From: Bifidobacterium sp.
Lineage (GTDB): Bacteria; Actinomycetota; Actinomycetes; Actinomycetales; Bifidobacteriaceae
Direction of reading: 5' to 3'
Length of the DNA stretch: 64,000 nt
Assembly (NCBI GenBank): GCA_022649135.1
Contig: JALCNP010000004.1
Location: 62,001 to 126,000 of the forward strand
The translations under genes were made by a program, and so were the position numbers. A model generated the notes under the pieces. That model had not been told where the DNA came from, did not search any database, and worked only from the letters and a program-made list of their open reading frames with translations. Shown piece after piece: positions 25,215 to 34,447 of the stretch (positions are counted from its first letter, which is position 1; the number at the start of each line of letters is the position of its first letter).

Positions 25215-25778
25215 ATGACGATGCTTCAGCATGAATTAACCGATTTCAAGGTCAACGCATTCCAGAACGGTGATTTCCGCGAGGTCACCAAGAAGGATGT
25301 CCTTGGTCACTGGTCTTTGTTCTTCTTCTACCCTGCGGACTTCACCTTCGTCTGCCCGACGGAGCTCGAGGACCTCGCCGACAACTACGAGGACTTCAAG
25401 AAGGCCGGATGCGAGATCTACTCGGTGTCGCACGATACGCATTTCGTCCACAAGGCCTGGCATGACGCCAATGAGAAGATCGCGAAGATCACCTACCCGA
25501 TGCTCGCCGATCCGACGGCCCTGCTCGCCAGGGATCTGGACACCTACAACGAGGTCGACGGTCAGGCGGAGCGCGGCGACTTCATCATCAACCCCGAAGG
25601 CAAGGTCGTGGCCTATGAGGTCATCTCCTCGAACGTGGGCCGCAATGCGAAGGAGATCCTGCGCCGCGTGCAGGCCTCCCAGTTCGTCTATGCGCATGGC
25701 GATCAGGTCTGCCCCGCGAAGTGGACTCCGGGCGAGGAGACCATCGCCCCGAGCCTCGATCTCGTCGGCCAGCTCTGA
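25215..25778 (+). CDS. ahpC: Alkyl hydroperoxide reductase peroxiredoxin AhpC
   Basis: This typical 2-Cys peroxiredoxin reduces H2O2 and organic peroxides. The peroxidatic cysteine is Cys47 in FTFVCPTELEDLADNY and the resolving cysteine is Cys166 in VCPAKWTPGE. The length is 187 residues, as in E. coli AhpC, and the C-terminal YF-like motif is present in altered form. The start is preceded by AAAGAGGTAA. The next gene encodes its likely reductase, so the pair forms the NADH/NADPH-driven peroxide reductase that catalase-less bifidobacteria use against oxygen stress. Confidence 0.95.
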   Translation: MTMLQHELTDFKVNAFQNGDFREVTKKDVLGHWSLFFFYPADFTFVCPTELEDLADNYEDFKKAGCEIYSVSHDTHFVHKAWHDANEKIAKITYPMLADPTALLARDLDTYNEVDGQAERGDFIINPEGKVVAYEVISSNVGRNAKEILRRVQASQFVYAHGDQVCPAKWTPGEETIAPSLDLVGQL

Positions 25779-25915
25779 GCCGAGCGGTGTGATGCACGCC
25801 GTCCGGCAGCGAGGTCGGGCGGCGGCTCCGTGGCACGTGCGCAGCGGCGTGCGATGGGTCATGTGCGCCGGGGTGCGGTCGTGCCGGGCCGACAATAACG
25901 TTTAAGGGGTTGTAG

Positions 25916-27682
25916 ATGCAGAAGCAGAATGATTTGTATGATGTCGTGGTCATCGGCGGAGGTCCCGCAGGTCTGACCGCGGGCTTGTATCTGGCGAGGG
26001 CCCGCTACCGCGTGCTTGTTCTTGAAGAGGCCGATTACGGAGGTCAGATCACCATCACCGCGGAGGTGGTGAACTACCCCGGGGTGGGAGTCACCGACGG
26101 CAGGAAGCTCACGGCCACGATGCGCCAGCAGGCGCAGGACTTCGGAGCCGAATTCAAATCCGCCAAGGCCACGGGCCTCGACGTGGACGACGATGTCAAA
26201 ATCGTGCACACCAATCGTGGGGATATCCGCACCTTCGGCATTCTCATCGCCACCGGCGCCACCCCCCGCAAGCTTGGCTTCATCGGTGAGGATGAGTACG
26301 CAGGCCGCGGTGTGGCCTATTGCGCGACATGCGACGGCGAGTTCTTCACCGGCCGTGAGGTGCTGGTCGTCGGAGGAGGCTTCGCGGCGGCAGAGGAGTC
26401 CGTCTTCCTGACGAAATACGCCAGCAGGGTGACCATTCTTGTGCGCGAGAAGGATTTCACGTGCGACGCGGCCGTTGCGGCCGAGGCCAAGAACCATCCG
26501 AAAATCGACATTCGCTACCAGACGGAGCTGCAGGAGGTTTCGGCCGGCCGTGGAGGTCTGACTCAGGCCACGCTGCTCGATCTGAAAACAGGCAAGGCCG
26601 AAACCTGGACCCCCGCCGACGAGGGCTCCTTCGGCGTCTTCGTCTTTGCGGGCTATGTTCCGCAGACCGAACTCCTCAAAGGCGTGGTCGATCTCGATCC
26701 CCGCGGCTATGTGATCACGCACGGCTATCTTGAGACGTCCGTCCCCGGTGTCTACGCGGCCGGGGACCTGCGCGTGAAGAACCTTCGCCAGGTGGTGACG
26801 GCGACGGCCGACGGCGCGATAGCCGCGGTGGAACTGGAGCGCTATGCCTCTCAACTGAGCAAGAAAACCGGCCTGGTTCCTCCCCGCCCCACCGAATCGG
26901 CATACGAGAAATCGGAAACGGATGCCGCCAAGACGGCGGCGGACGAAGGAACCTCACCTGCGCCCGCGCCTGCGTCCGATGGCGCACAAGCCCCCAAGAC
27001 GCAAGGATCGAGCTTCTTCAATGACGCGATCCGCCAGCAGCTCGCCGTCGTGTTCGGCAGGATGACGCAGCCTCTCGCTCTCGAGCTGGAGCTTGACGAG
27101 ACCCCGCTGTCCAAGGAGCTTGAGGGATTCATCGGCGAGCTTGTCGCGATCAGCAAGGGCAAGCTCACCAGCGTGGCCGCGGACCGGGCAAAGGAGGACG
27201 CCGACGGCAAGGCCGAATTCGACGAGACCGGCGTTCTGCCCCCCGCCCGACCATGCGTGCGCATCTGCACGGTCGGCGTCGACGGCAAACCGCAGCGGAC
27301 GGGCCTCGCCTTCCATGGCGTGCCCAGCGGGCACGAATTCAACTCATTCGTGCTCGCACTGTACAATGCGGCCGGCCCGGGCCAGGCGGTTGACGAGGAT
27401 TCCAAGGAGCGGATAGACAGGATCGCCGCGCCGACCGAAGTCATGCTTTTGGTGTCGCTGACATGCACGATGTGCCCGGAAACCGTTCTGGCGTCGCAGC
27501 GCATCGCCGCACAGAACCCCCATGTTCGGGCGGAGGCATATGACGTGGCCCGTTTCCCGGAGCTCAAGGACCATTACGGGGTGATGAGCGTGCCCTGCAT
27601 CGTCATCAACAAGCAGGGGGCCGAGCAGAAGATCGAATTCGGGAAGAAGAGCGTTCCGCAGATGCTCGATCTTATCGAATAG
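25916..27682 (+). CDS. Thioredoxin reductase fused to an AhpF-like redox domain
   Basis: This flavoenzyme is expected to pass electrons from NAD(P)H to AhpC. Residues 1-320 are a thioredoxin reductase core with FAD motif GGGPAG (14-19), redox pair CATC (Cys136, Cys139) and NADPH-type GGGFAAAEES. An Ala/Pro/Lys/Thr-rich linker (about 320-365) leads to a C-terminal tandem thioredoxin-fold domain, like the AhpF N-terminal domain, with CTMC (Cys517, Cys520). The order is reversed relative to E. coli AhpF, where the thioredoxin-fold domain comes first. It lies 137 bases after ahpC with AAGGGG before the start. Confidence 0.88.
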   Translation: MQKQNDLYDVVVIGGGPAGLTAGLYLARARYRVLVLEEADYGGQITITAEVVNYPGVGVTDGRKLTATMRQQAQDFGAEFKSAKATGLDVDDDVKIVHTNRGDIRTFGILIATGATPRKLGFIGEDEYAGRGVAYCATCDGEFFTGREVLVVGGGFAAAEESVFLTKYASRVTILVREKDFTCDAAVAAEAKNHPKIDIRYQTELQEVSAGRGGLTQATLLDLKTGKAETWTPADEGSFGVFVFAGYVPQTELLKGVVDLDPRGYVITHGYLETSVPGVYAAGDLRVKNLRQVVTATADGAIAAVELERYASQLSKKTGLVPPRPTESAYEKSETDAAKTAADEGTSPAPAPASDGAQAPKTQGSSFFNDAIRQQLAVVFGRMTQPLALELELDETPLSKELEGFIGELVAISKGKLTSVAADRAKEDADGKAEFDETGVLPPARPCVRICTVGVDGKPQRTGLAFHGVPSGHEFNSFVLALYNAAGPGQAVDEDSKERIDRIAAPTEVMLLVSLTCTMCPETVLASQRIAAQNPHVRAEAYDVARFPELKDHYGVMSVPCIVINKQGAEQKIEFGKKSVPQMLDLIE

Positions 27683-27749
27683 CGCCGAGGGAGGAATTCT
27701 CCCACCGGTTTCCCATGCGCGGATCGCGGGAGACCGGCAGGCGTGCACT

Positions 27750-27820
27750 GACTGTGGGGCCGGGCGGGCCATATCGCGCGCCCGGCCCCACAGTCTTGCC
27801 GGCCCCACAGTCTTGTTTTC
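27750..27820 (+). terminator. Very strong terminator with a duplicated 3' arm
   Basis: A perfect 17-bp stem (27750-27766 with 27779-27795, 12-base loop) is followed by a second copy of the 3' arm. CCGGCCCCACAGTCTTG occurs in tandem at 27782-27798 and 27799-27815, then TTTTC. Either copy can pair with the 5' arm; only the second pairing would end in the U-tract. Confidence 0.75.
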
Positions 27821-27953
27821 TATGGAAGTGGCCGTATTCCTTGAAGTGCAGGGGGAGACCGCTTCCCGTCATATGCGGCGCGGAATGTGCGGTTCCGGCG
27901 CGGAGTGCGTCGCTGTGCAGTGTCCGCGGCTCTGGACGGATGCGTGCGTCCGC

Positions 27954-28009
27954 GGAAAAGGCGGGGGCGGAGCCGATGGCCGCATGGCCCGGTTCCGCCC
28001 CCGCCTAAA
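27954..28009 (-). terminator. Rho-independent terminator of ppc
   Basis: On the minus strand the arms GGCGGGGGCGGA (28005-27994) and TCCGCCCCCGCC (27971-27960) are followed by TTTTCC. It lies 22 bases after the ppc stop. On the plus strand the same hairpin is followed by TAAAAGG, so it works mainly for ppc. Confidence 0.78.
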
Positions 28010-28026
28010 AGGACGTCAGCCAGGGA

Positions 28027-30780
28027 TCATCCCGTGTTCTGCAGACCCGCGGCGACTCCCGAAACGCTGCAGAGGATAAGGTAGATGAACCCGGCCTGCT
28101 GGCTTTGGCTCAGCTCCTCCTTGTCCACCTTGCGCCTGAGCGACCGCAGGGCGAGAACCTGGGTCACGGACAGGGCGTCCACGTAGGGCGAACGGATCCG
28201 AATCGCCTGCCCGAGCACATGGCGGTGCTGCAGCGGCCATTCGTCCCCCACGATCTTGAGAACCCACTTGCGGGTGAGCTCCATTTCGTTGAGGACCTTG
28301 TCCCGCAGATCATCGCGGTCTCCCAAGGCGAGATACATTCGCGCGATGCGTTCGTCCGTCTTCGCTATCGACATTTCGATGTTGTCGATGAACGTGCTGA
28401 ACAGAGGCCACTGCTCGTATGCGGATCTCATCGTGTCAAGATCCCCGAACTCCTCGCACGCGGTTCCGAGACCGTACCATGCGGCCAGATTGATACGTGC
28501 CTGGGCCCACGAGAACACCCAGGGAATCGTGCGCAGATCGTCAAGGGACTTGGCCCCCAGACCTCGTTTGGCTGGCCGGGAGCCGATGGGCAGCAGGCCG
28601 ATTTCGCTCAACGGCGTCACGGTGGAGAACCACGGCGTGAACCCCTCGGTCTTCAGAAGATCGAGGAAACGCCGGTGTGAGATCTCGTCGAGGGCCTTGG
28701 CCATGGGCGCGTACTTGCGCGTCATCTCCGTGTTGGTCTTTTCGACGCTTGGCGCCGACTGGAGCAGTGTCGCGGCCGCCACGGATTCAAGATGCCGTAT
28801 GGCGAGCACGGGGTTGCCGTACCGGGCGAAAATCACTTCGCCCTGCTCGGTCAGCTTGAACCGGCAGTTGACGGATCCGACGGGCTGGGCGAGGACCGCC
28901 CTGTTCGCCGGGCCGCCGCCGCGGCCAACGGCGCCGCCGCGGCCATGGAACAGCGTCAGATCGATGCCGTGGCCCTCCGCCCACGTGGCGATGCGCTCCT
29001 GGGCGGAGTGCAGGGCCAGCGTCGCCGAGGTCGGGCCGGCGTCCTTCGAGGAATCCGAATAGCCCAGCATGACTTCCATCTTGTTGCCGGTCGCCTTGAG
29101 ACGTGCCTGGACCTCGGGGATCTTGATGATCTCCTCAAGCACGTTCACGCAGTTCTGCAGATCCTCCAGCTGTTCGAACAGCGGAATCACATCAATGGTC
29201 GGCACGTCCTCGGGGTGGGCGAAGGCGAGCCTGTTGAGCTCGAACACATCGCGCACGTTCTGCGCGGACTTGGTGAAGGAGATGATATAGCGTCGCGCGG
29301 CCTTGATTCCGTTCCGCTTCTGGATGGACCCCAGGGCGCGGAACGTGTCCAGCACCTCATGGGTCATCGGCTGGAGCTCCCCGCGTTCGCCGTGCAGGCC
29401 GTGCTCCCGGATGTCCTCCAGGGCCCGCGCATGCACGATGGAGTGCTGGCGGAACTCCATCTCCACCATGTGGAACCCGAACGTCTGCGCCTGCCAGATC
29501 AGATCCTGCAGCGGACCGTAGGCGGCCCTCCGCGCGTTCGCCGCGGCGAGGGAGCGCTGGACCACTTTCAGATCCGAGATGAAATCCTCGCAGTCATGAT
29601 ACATGAGATCCGCGTCGCGGGCGATGGTGTAGTGCAGGCGATCGGCCATGACGAGCACAACCGCGCGGTGCAGCTCCTTCGTGGATATGAGAGCGGCCCT
29701 GTCGGTGAGCCTTTCGCTCATTTCCTTCTGATGGTTCCACAGGCTCAGCAGTTCCGCGCTCGGCGGGGTGGTCTCCGCCTCCATGGTGAGATTGCGGCCC
29801 ACCGTCCGTGTGGACTCCTCGAGGGCGATCAGGACATGGTCGCTGAACTTGCGGGCCACCTGCCGGCTCACCTTCGCGGTGACGTTCGGGTTGCCGTCAC
29901 GGTCGGAACCGATCCAGCTGCCGGGATGGAAGAACGCCGGGCACACCGGCTCGACGAGTCCGGCCTTGTCTCCGAGCATCCAATCGTCGAATCGACGGTA
30001 GACCAGCGGAATGGTGCGGAAAAGCGTGTTGTCGAAAATGTCGAGGATCGTGTTCGCCTCCTCGACGGGAGTCGGCTTCTTCAACGCGATCGGTGATGTG
30101 CGGAACAGGGCGTCGATCTCGTTGTACAGGCGACGGTAGCATTCCTTCTTGTCCGAGCCGCCAAGAATCTTGATCTCGGTGAGAAGCTCGGATATGCGCC
30201 GGATCTTGCCCTCCACGGCCTTGCGCCGCGCCTCCGTCGGGTGTGCCGTGAAAACGGGGTGGAACTCAAGCTTGTTGAGCAGCTCCTGCGCCTTCGCCGG
30301 GCCCATTTCGGAGAGCAGCTGGTGGTAGGCTCCGGTCATTTCGTTGACGGGGTCGATCGCCTGGTTCTCGCCCACATTGTTCTCGCGCTGGTGCAGGACC
30401 GAGACCCGGTAGTTCTCCTCGCACAGATTGGCGAGGTGGAAATAGGTCGTGAACGCGCGCGCCAAAAGCTGCGCGTCGTGCAGGCCCATCGCGTCTATCG
30501 TCTCCACCGCCTTGCCCAGTCCGTTCTGATCGGGATTGGGGTCGGTCATCTCGGCATGGCTTTCCGCGCTCGCCTCCACGGCATAGTTGCGCACCGTGTC
30601 GAAGACGGACAGCAGATCGGGGTCGAATTCCCCGAGAACCTCGCGCAGCATCTGCAGCGACAGGTCCATATCATGCTTGAGAGAGGGTGGAAGATCACGT
30701 TCCTCGGGGGTTTTGGTCCCCGTGCCGGACGACACTATAGTGGCATCCGCCGGCGTGATCTGTTGATCGTTGTTTGTCAT
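28027..30780 (-). CDS. ppc: Phosphoenolpyruvate carboxylase
   Basis: This enzyme carboxylates PEP to oxaloacetate with bicarbonate, the anaplerotic entry to aspartate-family amino acids in bifidobacteria. The catalytic-histidine motif VFTAHPTEARRK (His180), the lysine-containing GYSDSSKDAG and the glycine-rich loop FHGRGGAVGRGGGP are all present; the C-terminus ends in LQNTG as expected. The length is 917 residues from ATG 30780, chosen because AAGGAGG stands five bases before it. The open frame extends 51 codons upstream, but without a ribosome site and across the probable promoter. It is monocistronic, divergent from the thrE-like gene. Confidence 0.95.
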   Translation of the reverse strand: MTNNDQQITPADATIVSSGTGTKTPEERDLPPSLKHDMDLSLQMLREVLGEFDPDLLSVFDTVRNYAVEASAESHAEMTDPNPDQNGLGKAVETIDAMGLHDAQLLARAFTTYFHLANLCEENYRVSVLHQRENNVGENQAIDPVNEMTGAYHQLLSEMGPAKAQELLNKLEFHPVFTAHPTEARRKAVEGKIRRISELLTEIKILGGSDKKECYRRLYNEIDALFRTSPIALKKPTPVEEANTILDIFDNTLFRTIPLVYRRFDDWMLGDKAGLVEPVCPAFFHPGSWIGSDRDGNPNVTAKVSRQVARKFSDHVLIALEESTRTVGRNLTMEAETTPPSAELLSLWNHQKEMSERLTDRAALISTKELHRAVVLVMADRLHYTIARDADLMYHDCEDFISDLKVVQRSLAAANARRAAYGPLQDLIWQAQTFGFHMVEMEFRQHSIVHARALEDIREHGLHGERGELQPMTHEVLDTFRALGSIQKRNGIKAARRYIISFTKSAQNVRDVFELNRLAFAHPEDVPTIDVIPLFEQLEDLQNCVNVLEEIIKIPEVQARLKATGNKMEVMLGYSDSSKDAGPTSATLALHSAQERIATWAEGHGIDLTLFHGRGGAVGRGGGPANRAVLAQPVGSVNCRFKLTEQGEVIFARYGNPVLAIRHLESVAAATLLQSAPSVEKTNTEMTRKYAPMAKALDEISHRRFLDLLKTEGFTPWFSTVTPLSEIGLLPIGSRPAKRGLGAKSLDDLRTIPWVFSWAQARINLAAWYGLGTACEEFGDLDTMRSAYEQWPLFSTFIDNIEMSIAKTDERIARMYLALGDRDDLRDKVLNEMELTRKWVLKIVGDEWPLQHRHVLGQAIRIRSPYVDALSVTQVLALRSLRRKVDKEELSQSQQAGFIYLILCSVSGVAAGLQNTG

Positions 30781-30897
30781 CAGACCTCCTTGGCCAAACG
30801 TCTGGTTGCTCGGTCTGTCAGCCCTTCGCGGCTCCTCCGCGATTGTGGTGGCTGTCTGTTGCGAACCCAAAGCCTTCGATTCAGCACATGCGGTGCC

Positions 30898-30903
30898 ATT
30901 GTA
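30898..30903 (-). promoter_or_regulatory. Possible -10 box of ppc
   Basis: TACAAT within GGATATACAATGG on the minus strand lies 118 bases before the ppc start. No clear -35 was found 16-18 bases away. Confidence 0.3.
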
Positions 30904-31004
30904 TATCCTTTCCGTCACCATATGCGTTACCAAGGGCCGTTTTTCCGTATGCCGTTTTCCCCGACGGCATCGTGCGGTGCAGGGCTTGGGCTAGTACTTA
31001 TAGT

Positions 31005-32642
31005 GTGAGTTCCCATCAGCAACAAAGTGAGAGTAGCGCTTCGGCGGTGCATAAGTACCATACGCATTCCATTCCGCTGGATATGGAGGATATCGAGCGG
31101 GACTGGCACAAGCCCGTTTCCGAGGCCGGGATAGCGGCCAAGGCGAGCGTGATCGTGCGGGTGGGCATGCTGGATCTGGGTGCGGGGACGGGAAGCTTCC
31201 GTGTGCGCGAAATGATGCATCGCATCGCGTACCCCCTGGGGGTGCATGTGCGCGCGGACGTGAACCTCACCGACATCGAGGCGTCGTGCACGGATGGCAG
31301 AAGCCGAATCACGGAAGTCGTCGATCTGCCCACGACCGGGGTGAACACGGAGCGGGTGTGGCTTCTCGAGCATTTTGCGGATTGGTTCAACGTGAATCTG
31401 GGGATGGGGTCGGTCTATCACGCCCAGGCCTCCGTCTCGCAGGAGGTCGTCGAACAGCTGGACAGTCCCGACTCCCGGCGCTCGGCCATGAGGGCCGCCC
31501 AGAAGGCCCATCGCGAGCACGAGGCTCGCCGGGCCATGCGGACGTCCGCCGGAGCCAGGGTGCATAAGCCGATTTCAGGCCGATACGCCGAGCATTTCGG
31601 GGACATGTTCCAGCCTGTGGATGCCGGATCGGGCGTCGACGGCACGGAGGTCCCCGGAGTCACCGTCGAGCAGGCGCACAGCCGCCTTGATCTCATCGAA
31701 CGTCGAAAGCCGCTGTATTCACCGGCGTTCTCCGGCCTTGCCGGCGCGCTCGCCTGCGCGGCATTCGTCTTCCTCCTGGGCGGCGGCCCCTATGACATGA
31801 TCGGCGCGTTCGTGGGCGCGGGTCTGGGGCAATGGCTGCGGCGACGGCTTTTCGCCCACCGACTCAACCAGTTCGTCGTCACCTTCGTCTGCGTCGCCGT
31901 CGCGGCGCTGGCGTGCACGGGGACGCTGCGCCTGATCGGTCTGGCGGATCCTGTGGCGTTGCAGCACGACACCGCATACATCGGGGCGATGCTGTTCGTG
32001 ATTCCCGGATTCCCCCTGATAACCGGGGGGTTGGATATCGCCAAGATCGACTTTCCCTCCGGAATCCAGCGCCTGTGCTACACGCTGGCCATCATTCTCA
32101 TGGCGACGCTGGCCGGGTGGATGGTCGCGGCGATCGTGCATCTCAACCCGCAGGGATTCGAGCCTCTGGGGCTTGACCCGTGGCTGAATGGATGCCTGCG
32201 CTTCGTGGCGGCGTTCGTCGGGGTCTGGGGCTTCTCGGTTCTCTTCAATTCGCCGCAGCGCATGTGTCTGACGGCGGCCGTCATCGGCGCGATCACGGAC
32301 ACCCTGCGGCTGACCATCGGGGATCTGGGCGTCCCTCCCGAGGCCGCGGCCTGCATCGGCGCCACGCTCGCCGGTCTGCTGGCCTCGGTCTGGCGCACAT
32401 CGGTTCGACGCGGCTGGCTTCCGCCGCACCTGGGCTATCCGCGCATTTGCCTGACGGTCCCCTCGATCGTGATCATGGTTCCCGGGCTCTACATGTACCA
32501 GGCCATGTTCAATCTCGGCCAGTTCAACACGCAGCTCGCATTGGACTGGGGGTTCCGGGCCTTCATGGTGATCATCTGCCTGCCGGTCGGCCTGGCTCTC
32601 GCCCGGGTCGTCACCGATCGCAGCTGGCGCTACGACGTCTGA
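31005..32642 (+). CDS. thrE: ThrE-like threonine/serine exporter
   Basis: This is a membrane exporter of the ThrE family, which secretes threonine and serine in Corynebacterium glutamicum. The cytoplasmic ThrE_1 N-terminal domain (SVIVRVGMLDLGAGTGSFRVREMM) is followed by about ten transmembrane helices in two blocks (ThrE_1 and the DUF3815-type ThrE_2 half). The order and the roughly 545 residues fit the family. The start is uncertain. GTG 31005 has no good ribosome site; ATG 31083 is the next option; longer versions would overlap ppc's leader. It is divergent from ppc, and the pairing of oxaloacetate supply and amino-acid export is notable but may be chance. Confidence 0.78.
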   Translation: MSSHQQQSESSASAVHKYHTHSIPLDMEDIERDWHKPVSEAGIAAKASVIVRVGMLDLGAGTGSFRVREMMHRIAYPLGVHVRADVNLTDIEASCTDGRSRITEVVDLPTTGVNTERVWLLEHFADWFNVNLGMGSVYHAQASVSQEVVEQLDSPDSRRSAMRAAQKAHREHEARRAMRTSAGARVHKPISGRYAEHFGDMFQPVDAGSGVDGTEVPGVTVEQAHSRLDLIERRKPLYSPAFSGLAGALACAAFVFLLGGGPYDMIGAFVGAGLGQWLRRRLFAHRLNQFVVTFVCVAVAALACTGTLRLIGLADPVALQHDTAYIGAMLFVIPGFPLITGGLDIAKIDFPSGIQRLCYTLAIILMATLAGWMVAAIVHLNPQGFEPLGLDPWLNGCLRFVAAFVGVWGFSVLFNSPQRMCLTAAVIGAITDTLRLTIGDLGVPPEAAACIGATLAGLLASVWRTSVRRGWLPPHLGYPRICLTVPSIVIMVPGLYMYQAMFNLGQFNTQLALDWGFRAFMVIICLPVGLALARVVTDRSWRYDV

Positions 32643-32673
32643 GCGCGGCGGGCGCCGCAGCCCGCGTCCGATT

Positions 32674-33765
32674 TCAGTATGTCATTCCCATGGCGTCGCG
32701 CACCTGGGCGAGTGTCTCCTCGGCGATCGCGTTGGCGCGCGCGTTGCCATCGTGGATGACATCGCGCACGTAGTCCATGTCCCGGGCCAGTTCCGCCCGA
32801 CGCTGCCGATGCTCGGCGAGGAAGGCGTTGACCGATTCGATCACATAGGCCTTCAGGGCGCCGGCGCCGGCGCCCGAGATCTCCGCCGCGATGTCCTCGG
32901 GCCTTCGCCCGGTCACCAGTCCCGCCGTGGTGAGCAGGGCGGAGACCTGAGGCCGGCCCACAGGGTCGAAGGTGATTGTCCGCTGTGAATCCGTGGGGCT
33001 TTTCCTGATCAGCTTGGACGTCTCCTCCGCCGTGGCCCCGAGCATAATCGAATTTCCATATGATTTGCTCATTTTGCGGCCGTCAAGCCCGGGGATCTCG
33101 GGGGCGTCGGAGAGGATCGCGGACGGCTCGTCAAACACGGGGGAATCCTGTGCATAGCGTTCGTTGAAGCGGCGTGCGATGGTTCTGGTGATCTCCACGT
33201 GCGGAAGGTTGTCCTTGCCTATCGGAACCACGTTGGCCTTGCAGAAGAGAATGTCGCAGGCCTGATGCACCGGGTAGGTCAGCAGAAGGCCCGTCAGGGC
33301 GTGGCCCGAGGCCTCCATCTCCGCCTTGACCGTGGGGTTGCGGTGAAGCTCCGCCTCCGTGACGAGCGACAGGAACGGGAGCATGAGCTGGTTCTCCGCG
33401 GGAACGGCGGAATGCGTGAAGATCATGGTCTTCTTCGGGTCGATTCCGGCCGCCATGTAGTCAAGAACGAGGTTGTACACATTCTCCCTGATGTGGTCGG
33501 TGGTGTCCCGGTCGGTGATCACCTGGTAGTCGGCGATGATGATGTTGGTCCTCACGCCGCGATTCTGCATGGCGACGCGCTCGCGGATCGACCCGAAATA
33601 GTGGCCGAGATGAAGCCTTCCCGTGGGACGATCCCCGGTGAGCATGGTGAAGGCCCCGGGATTGCTCTGCAGTGTGGAGAGGGTGTCGTCGGAGCGTTTC
33701 TTCGCGGCAAGGAAACTTGCGCTCAACTCGTTGCCAGCTGCTGTGGTCCGATGCTCTTGCGTCAT
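32674..33765 (-). CDS. trpS: Tryptophanyl-tRNA synthetase
   Basis: This class I aminoacyl-tRNA synthetase charges tRNA-Trp. The HIGH-type motif is LHLGHYFGS and the KMSKS motif is present exactly (GRKMSKSYGN). The N-terminus with TMLTGDRPTGRLHLGH is typical, and the length of 363 residues is slightly above the usual 330-340 owing to an N-terminal extension of about 38 residues. A probable promoter TTTTAC-16-TATACA lies upstream. It is monocistronic and divergent from the DUF3073 gene. Confidence 0.95.
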   Translation of the reverse strand: MTQEHRTTAAGNELSASFLAAKKRSDDTLSTLQSNPGAFTMLTGDRPTGRLHLGHYFGSIRERVAMQNRGVRTNIIIADYQVITDRDTTDHIRENVYNLVLDYMAAGIDPKKTMIFTHSAVPAENQLMLPFLSLVTEAELHRNPTVKAEMEASGHALTGLLLTYPVHQACDILFCKANVVPIGKDNLPHVEITRTIARRFNERYAQDSPVFDEPSAILSDAPEIPGLDGRKMSKSYGNSIMLGATAEETSKLIRKSPTDSQRTITFDPVGRPQVSALLTTAGLVTGRRPEDIAAEISGAGAGALKAYVIESVNAFLAEHRQRRAELARDMDYVRDVIHDGNARANAIAEETLAQVRDAMGMTY

Positions 33766-33806
33766 CTCGTCGTCCTTTTTACGGTGTGTGTCGTATGTGT
33801 GGGAAA

Positions 33807-33834
33807 TGTATACAATATCGTTTTTATCGTAAAA
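33807..33834 (-). promoter_or_regulatory. Probable trpS promoter
   Basis: On the minus strand, TTTTAC (33834-33829), 16 bases and TATACA (33812-33807) precede the trpS start by about 42 bases in an AT-rich window. Confidence 0.45.
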
Positions 33835-33921
33835 GTCTGAGCCGACAACGAAACGGGAGTGAACAAGTGGTACTCTCTTATGTGATGAATTGAACGCAAA
33901 AGTAATTATTCAGGGGGTCAG

Positions 33922-34332
33922 ATGGGCCGCGGACGTCAAAAGGCAAAACAGCAGAAAATTGCCCGTAAGCTCAAGTACCTGACGACTGATACCGACTACG
34001 ACGAGCTTGCCAAAGAGCTTAATGCACAGGAGTCGGGTGGCGAACCCGCCGATGAATCGGCGGTGTACGCCCACACTACGGACGTTGGTACCGAAGAGCG
34101 TACTGCTCGCGAACGCAATGCGCGCGCAGGCAAGGTGGACAAGAAGAACGCGCCGGCCGACGATGATTTAAGCGAATACGCCAAGTGGGCGGCCGAATCG
34201 GCATCCAAGGCGACAAGCGGGGAGATTCCCGTCGTCACAGCCGCATCGAAGCCATCGAAAGTCAAGCCACGACCCCATAAGCCCATTCCCATGCCCAAGC
34301 CCAGCATGCTGAAGAAGCCTAGGCAGGACTGA
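33922..34332 (+). CDS. DUF3073 family protein
   Basis: This is a small basic protein of an actinobacterial family without assigned function. The N-terminus MGRGRQKAKQQKIARKLKY followed by DYDELAKEL is the DUF3073 signature (about residues 1-35). The remainder is a low-complexity acidic then Pro/Lys-rich tail, ending KPIPMPKPSMLKKPRQD. The length of 136 residues is above the core of the family because of this tail. The start is preceded by AGGGGGT. It is single, between trpS and the SCP2-like gene. Confidence 0.88.
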   Translation: MGRGRQKAKQQKIARKLKYLTTDTDYDELAKELNAQESGGEPADESAVYAHTTDVGTEERTARERNARAGKVDKKNAPADDDLSEYAKWAAESASKATSGEIPVVTAASKPSKVKPRPHKPIPMPKPSMLKKPRQD

Positions 34333-34447
34333 CAGGGCCGGATCGGGTTCCTTCCCCTTCAGAGAGCGACGGTTGTCGGTTGTGGGGTGGGCTTGATTCC
34401 GCGCAGCCGTGCCGCATCGCATGTTTCCGTGCCGTCCTCGGCCATGA

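Larger units (their letters stand above)
27683..28026. other. Convergent intergenic region holding two terminators
   Basis: This 344-base region between the reductase gene and ppc contains two strong hairpins (27750-27820 on the plus strand and 27954-28009 on the minus strand). I saw no gene in it. Confidence 0.7.

Noticed and set aside
30781..30933. 51-codon extension of PEP carboxylase
   Set aside because: It covers the probable promoter and lacks a ribosome site, whereas AAGGAGG precedes ATG 30780.
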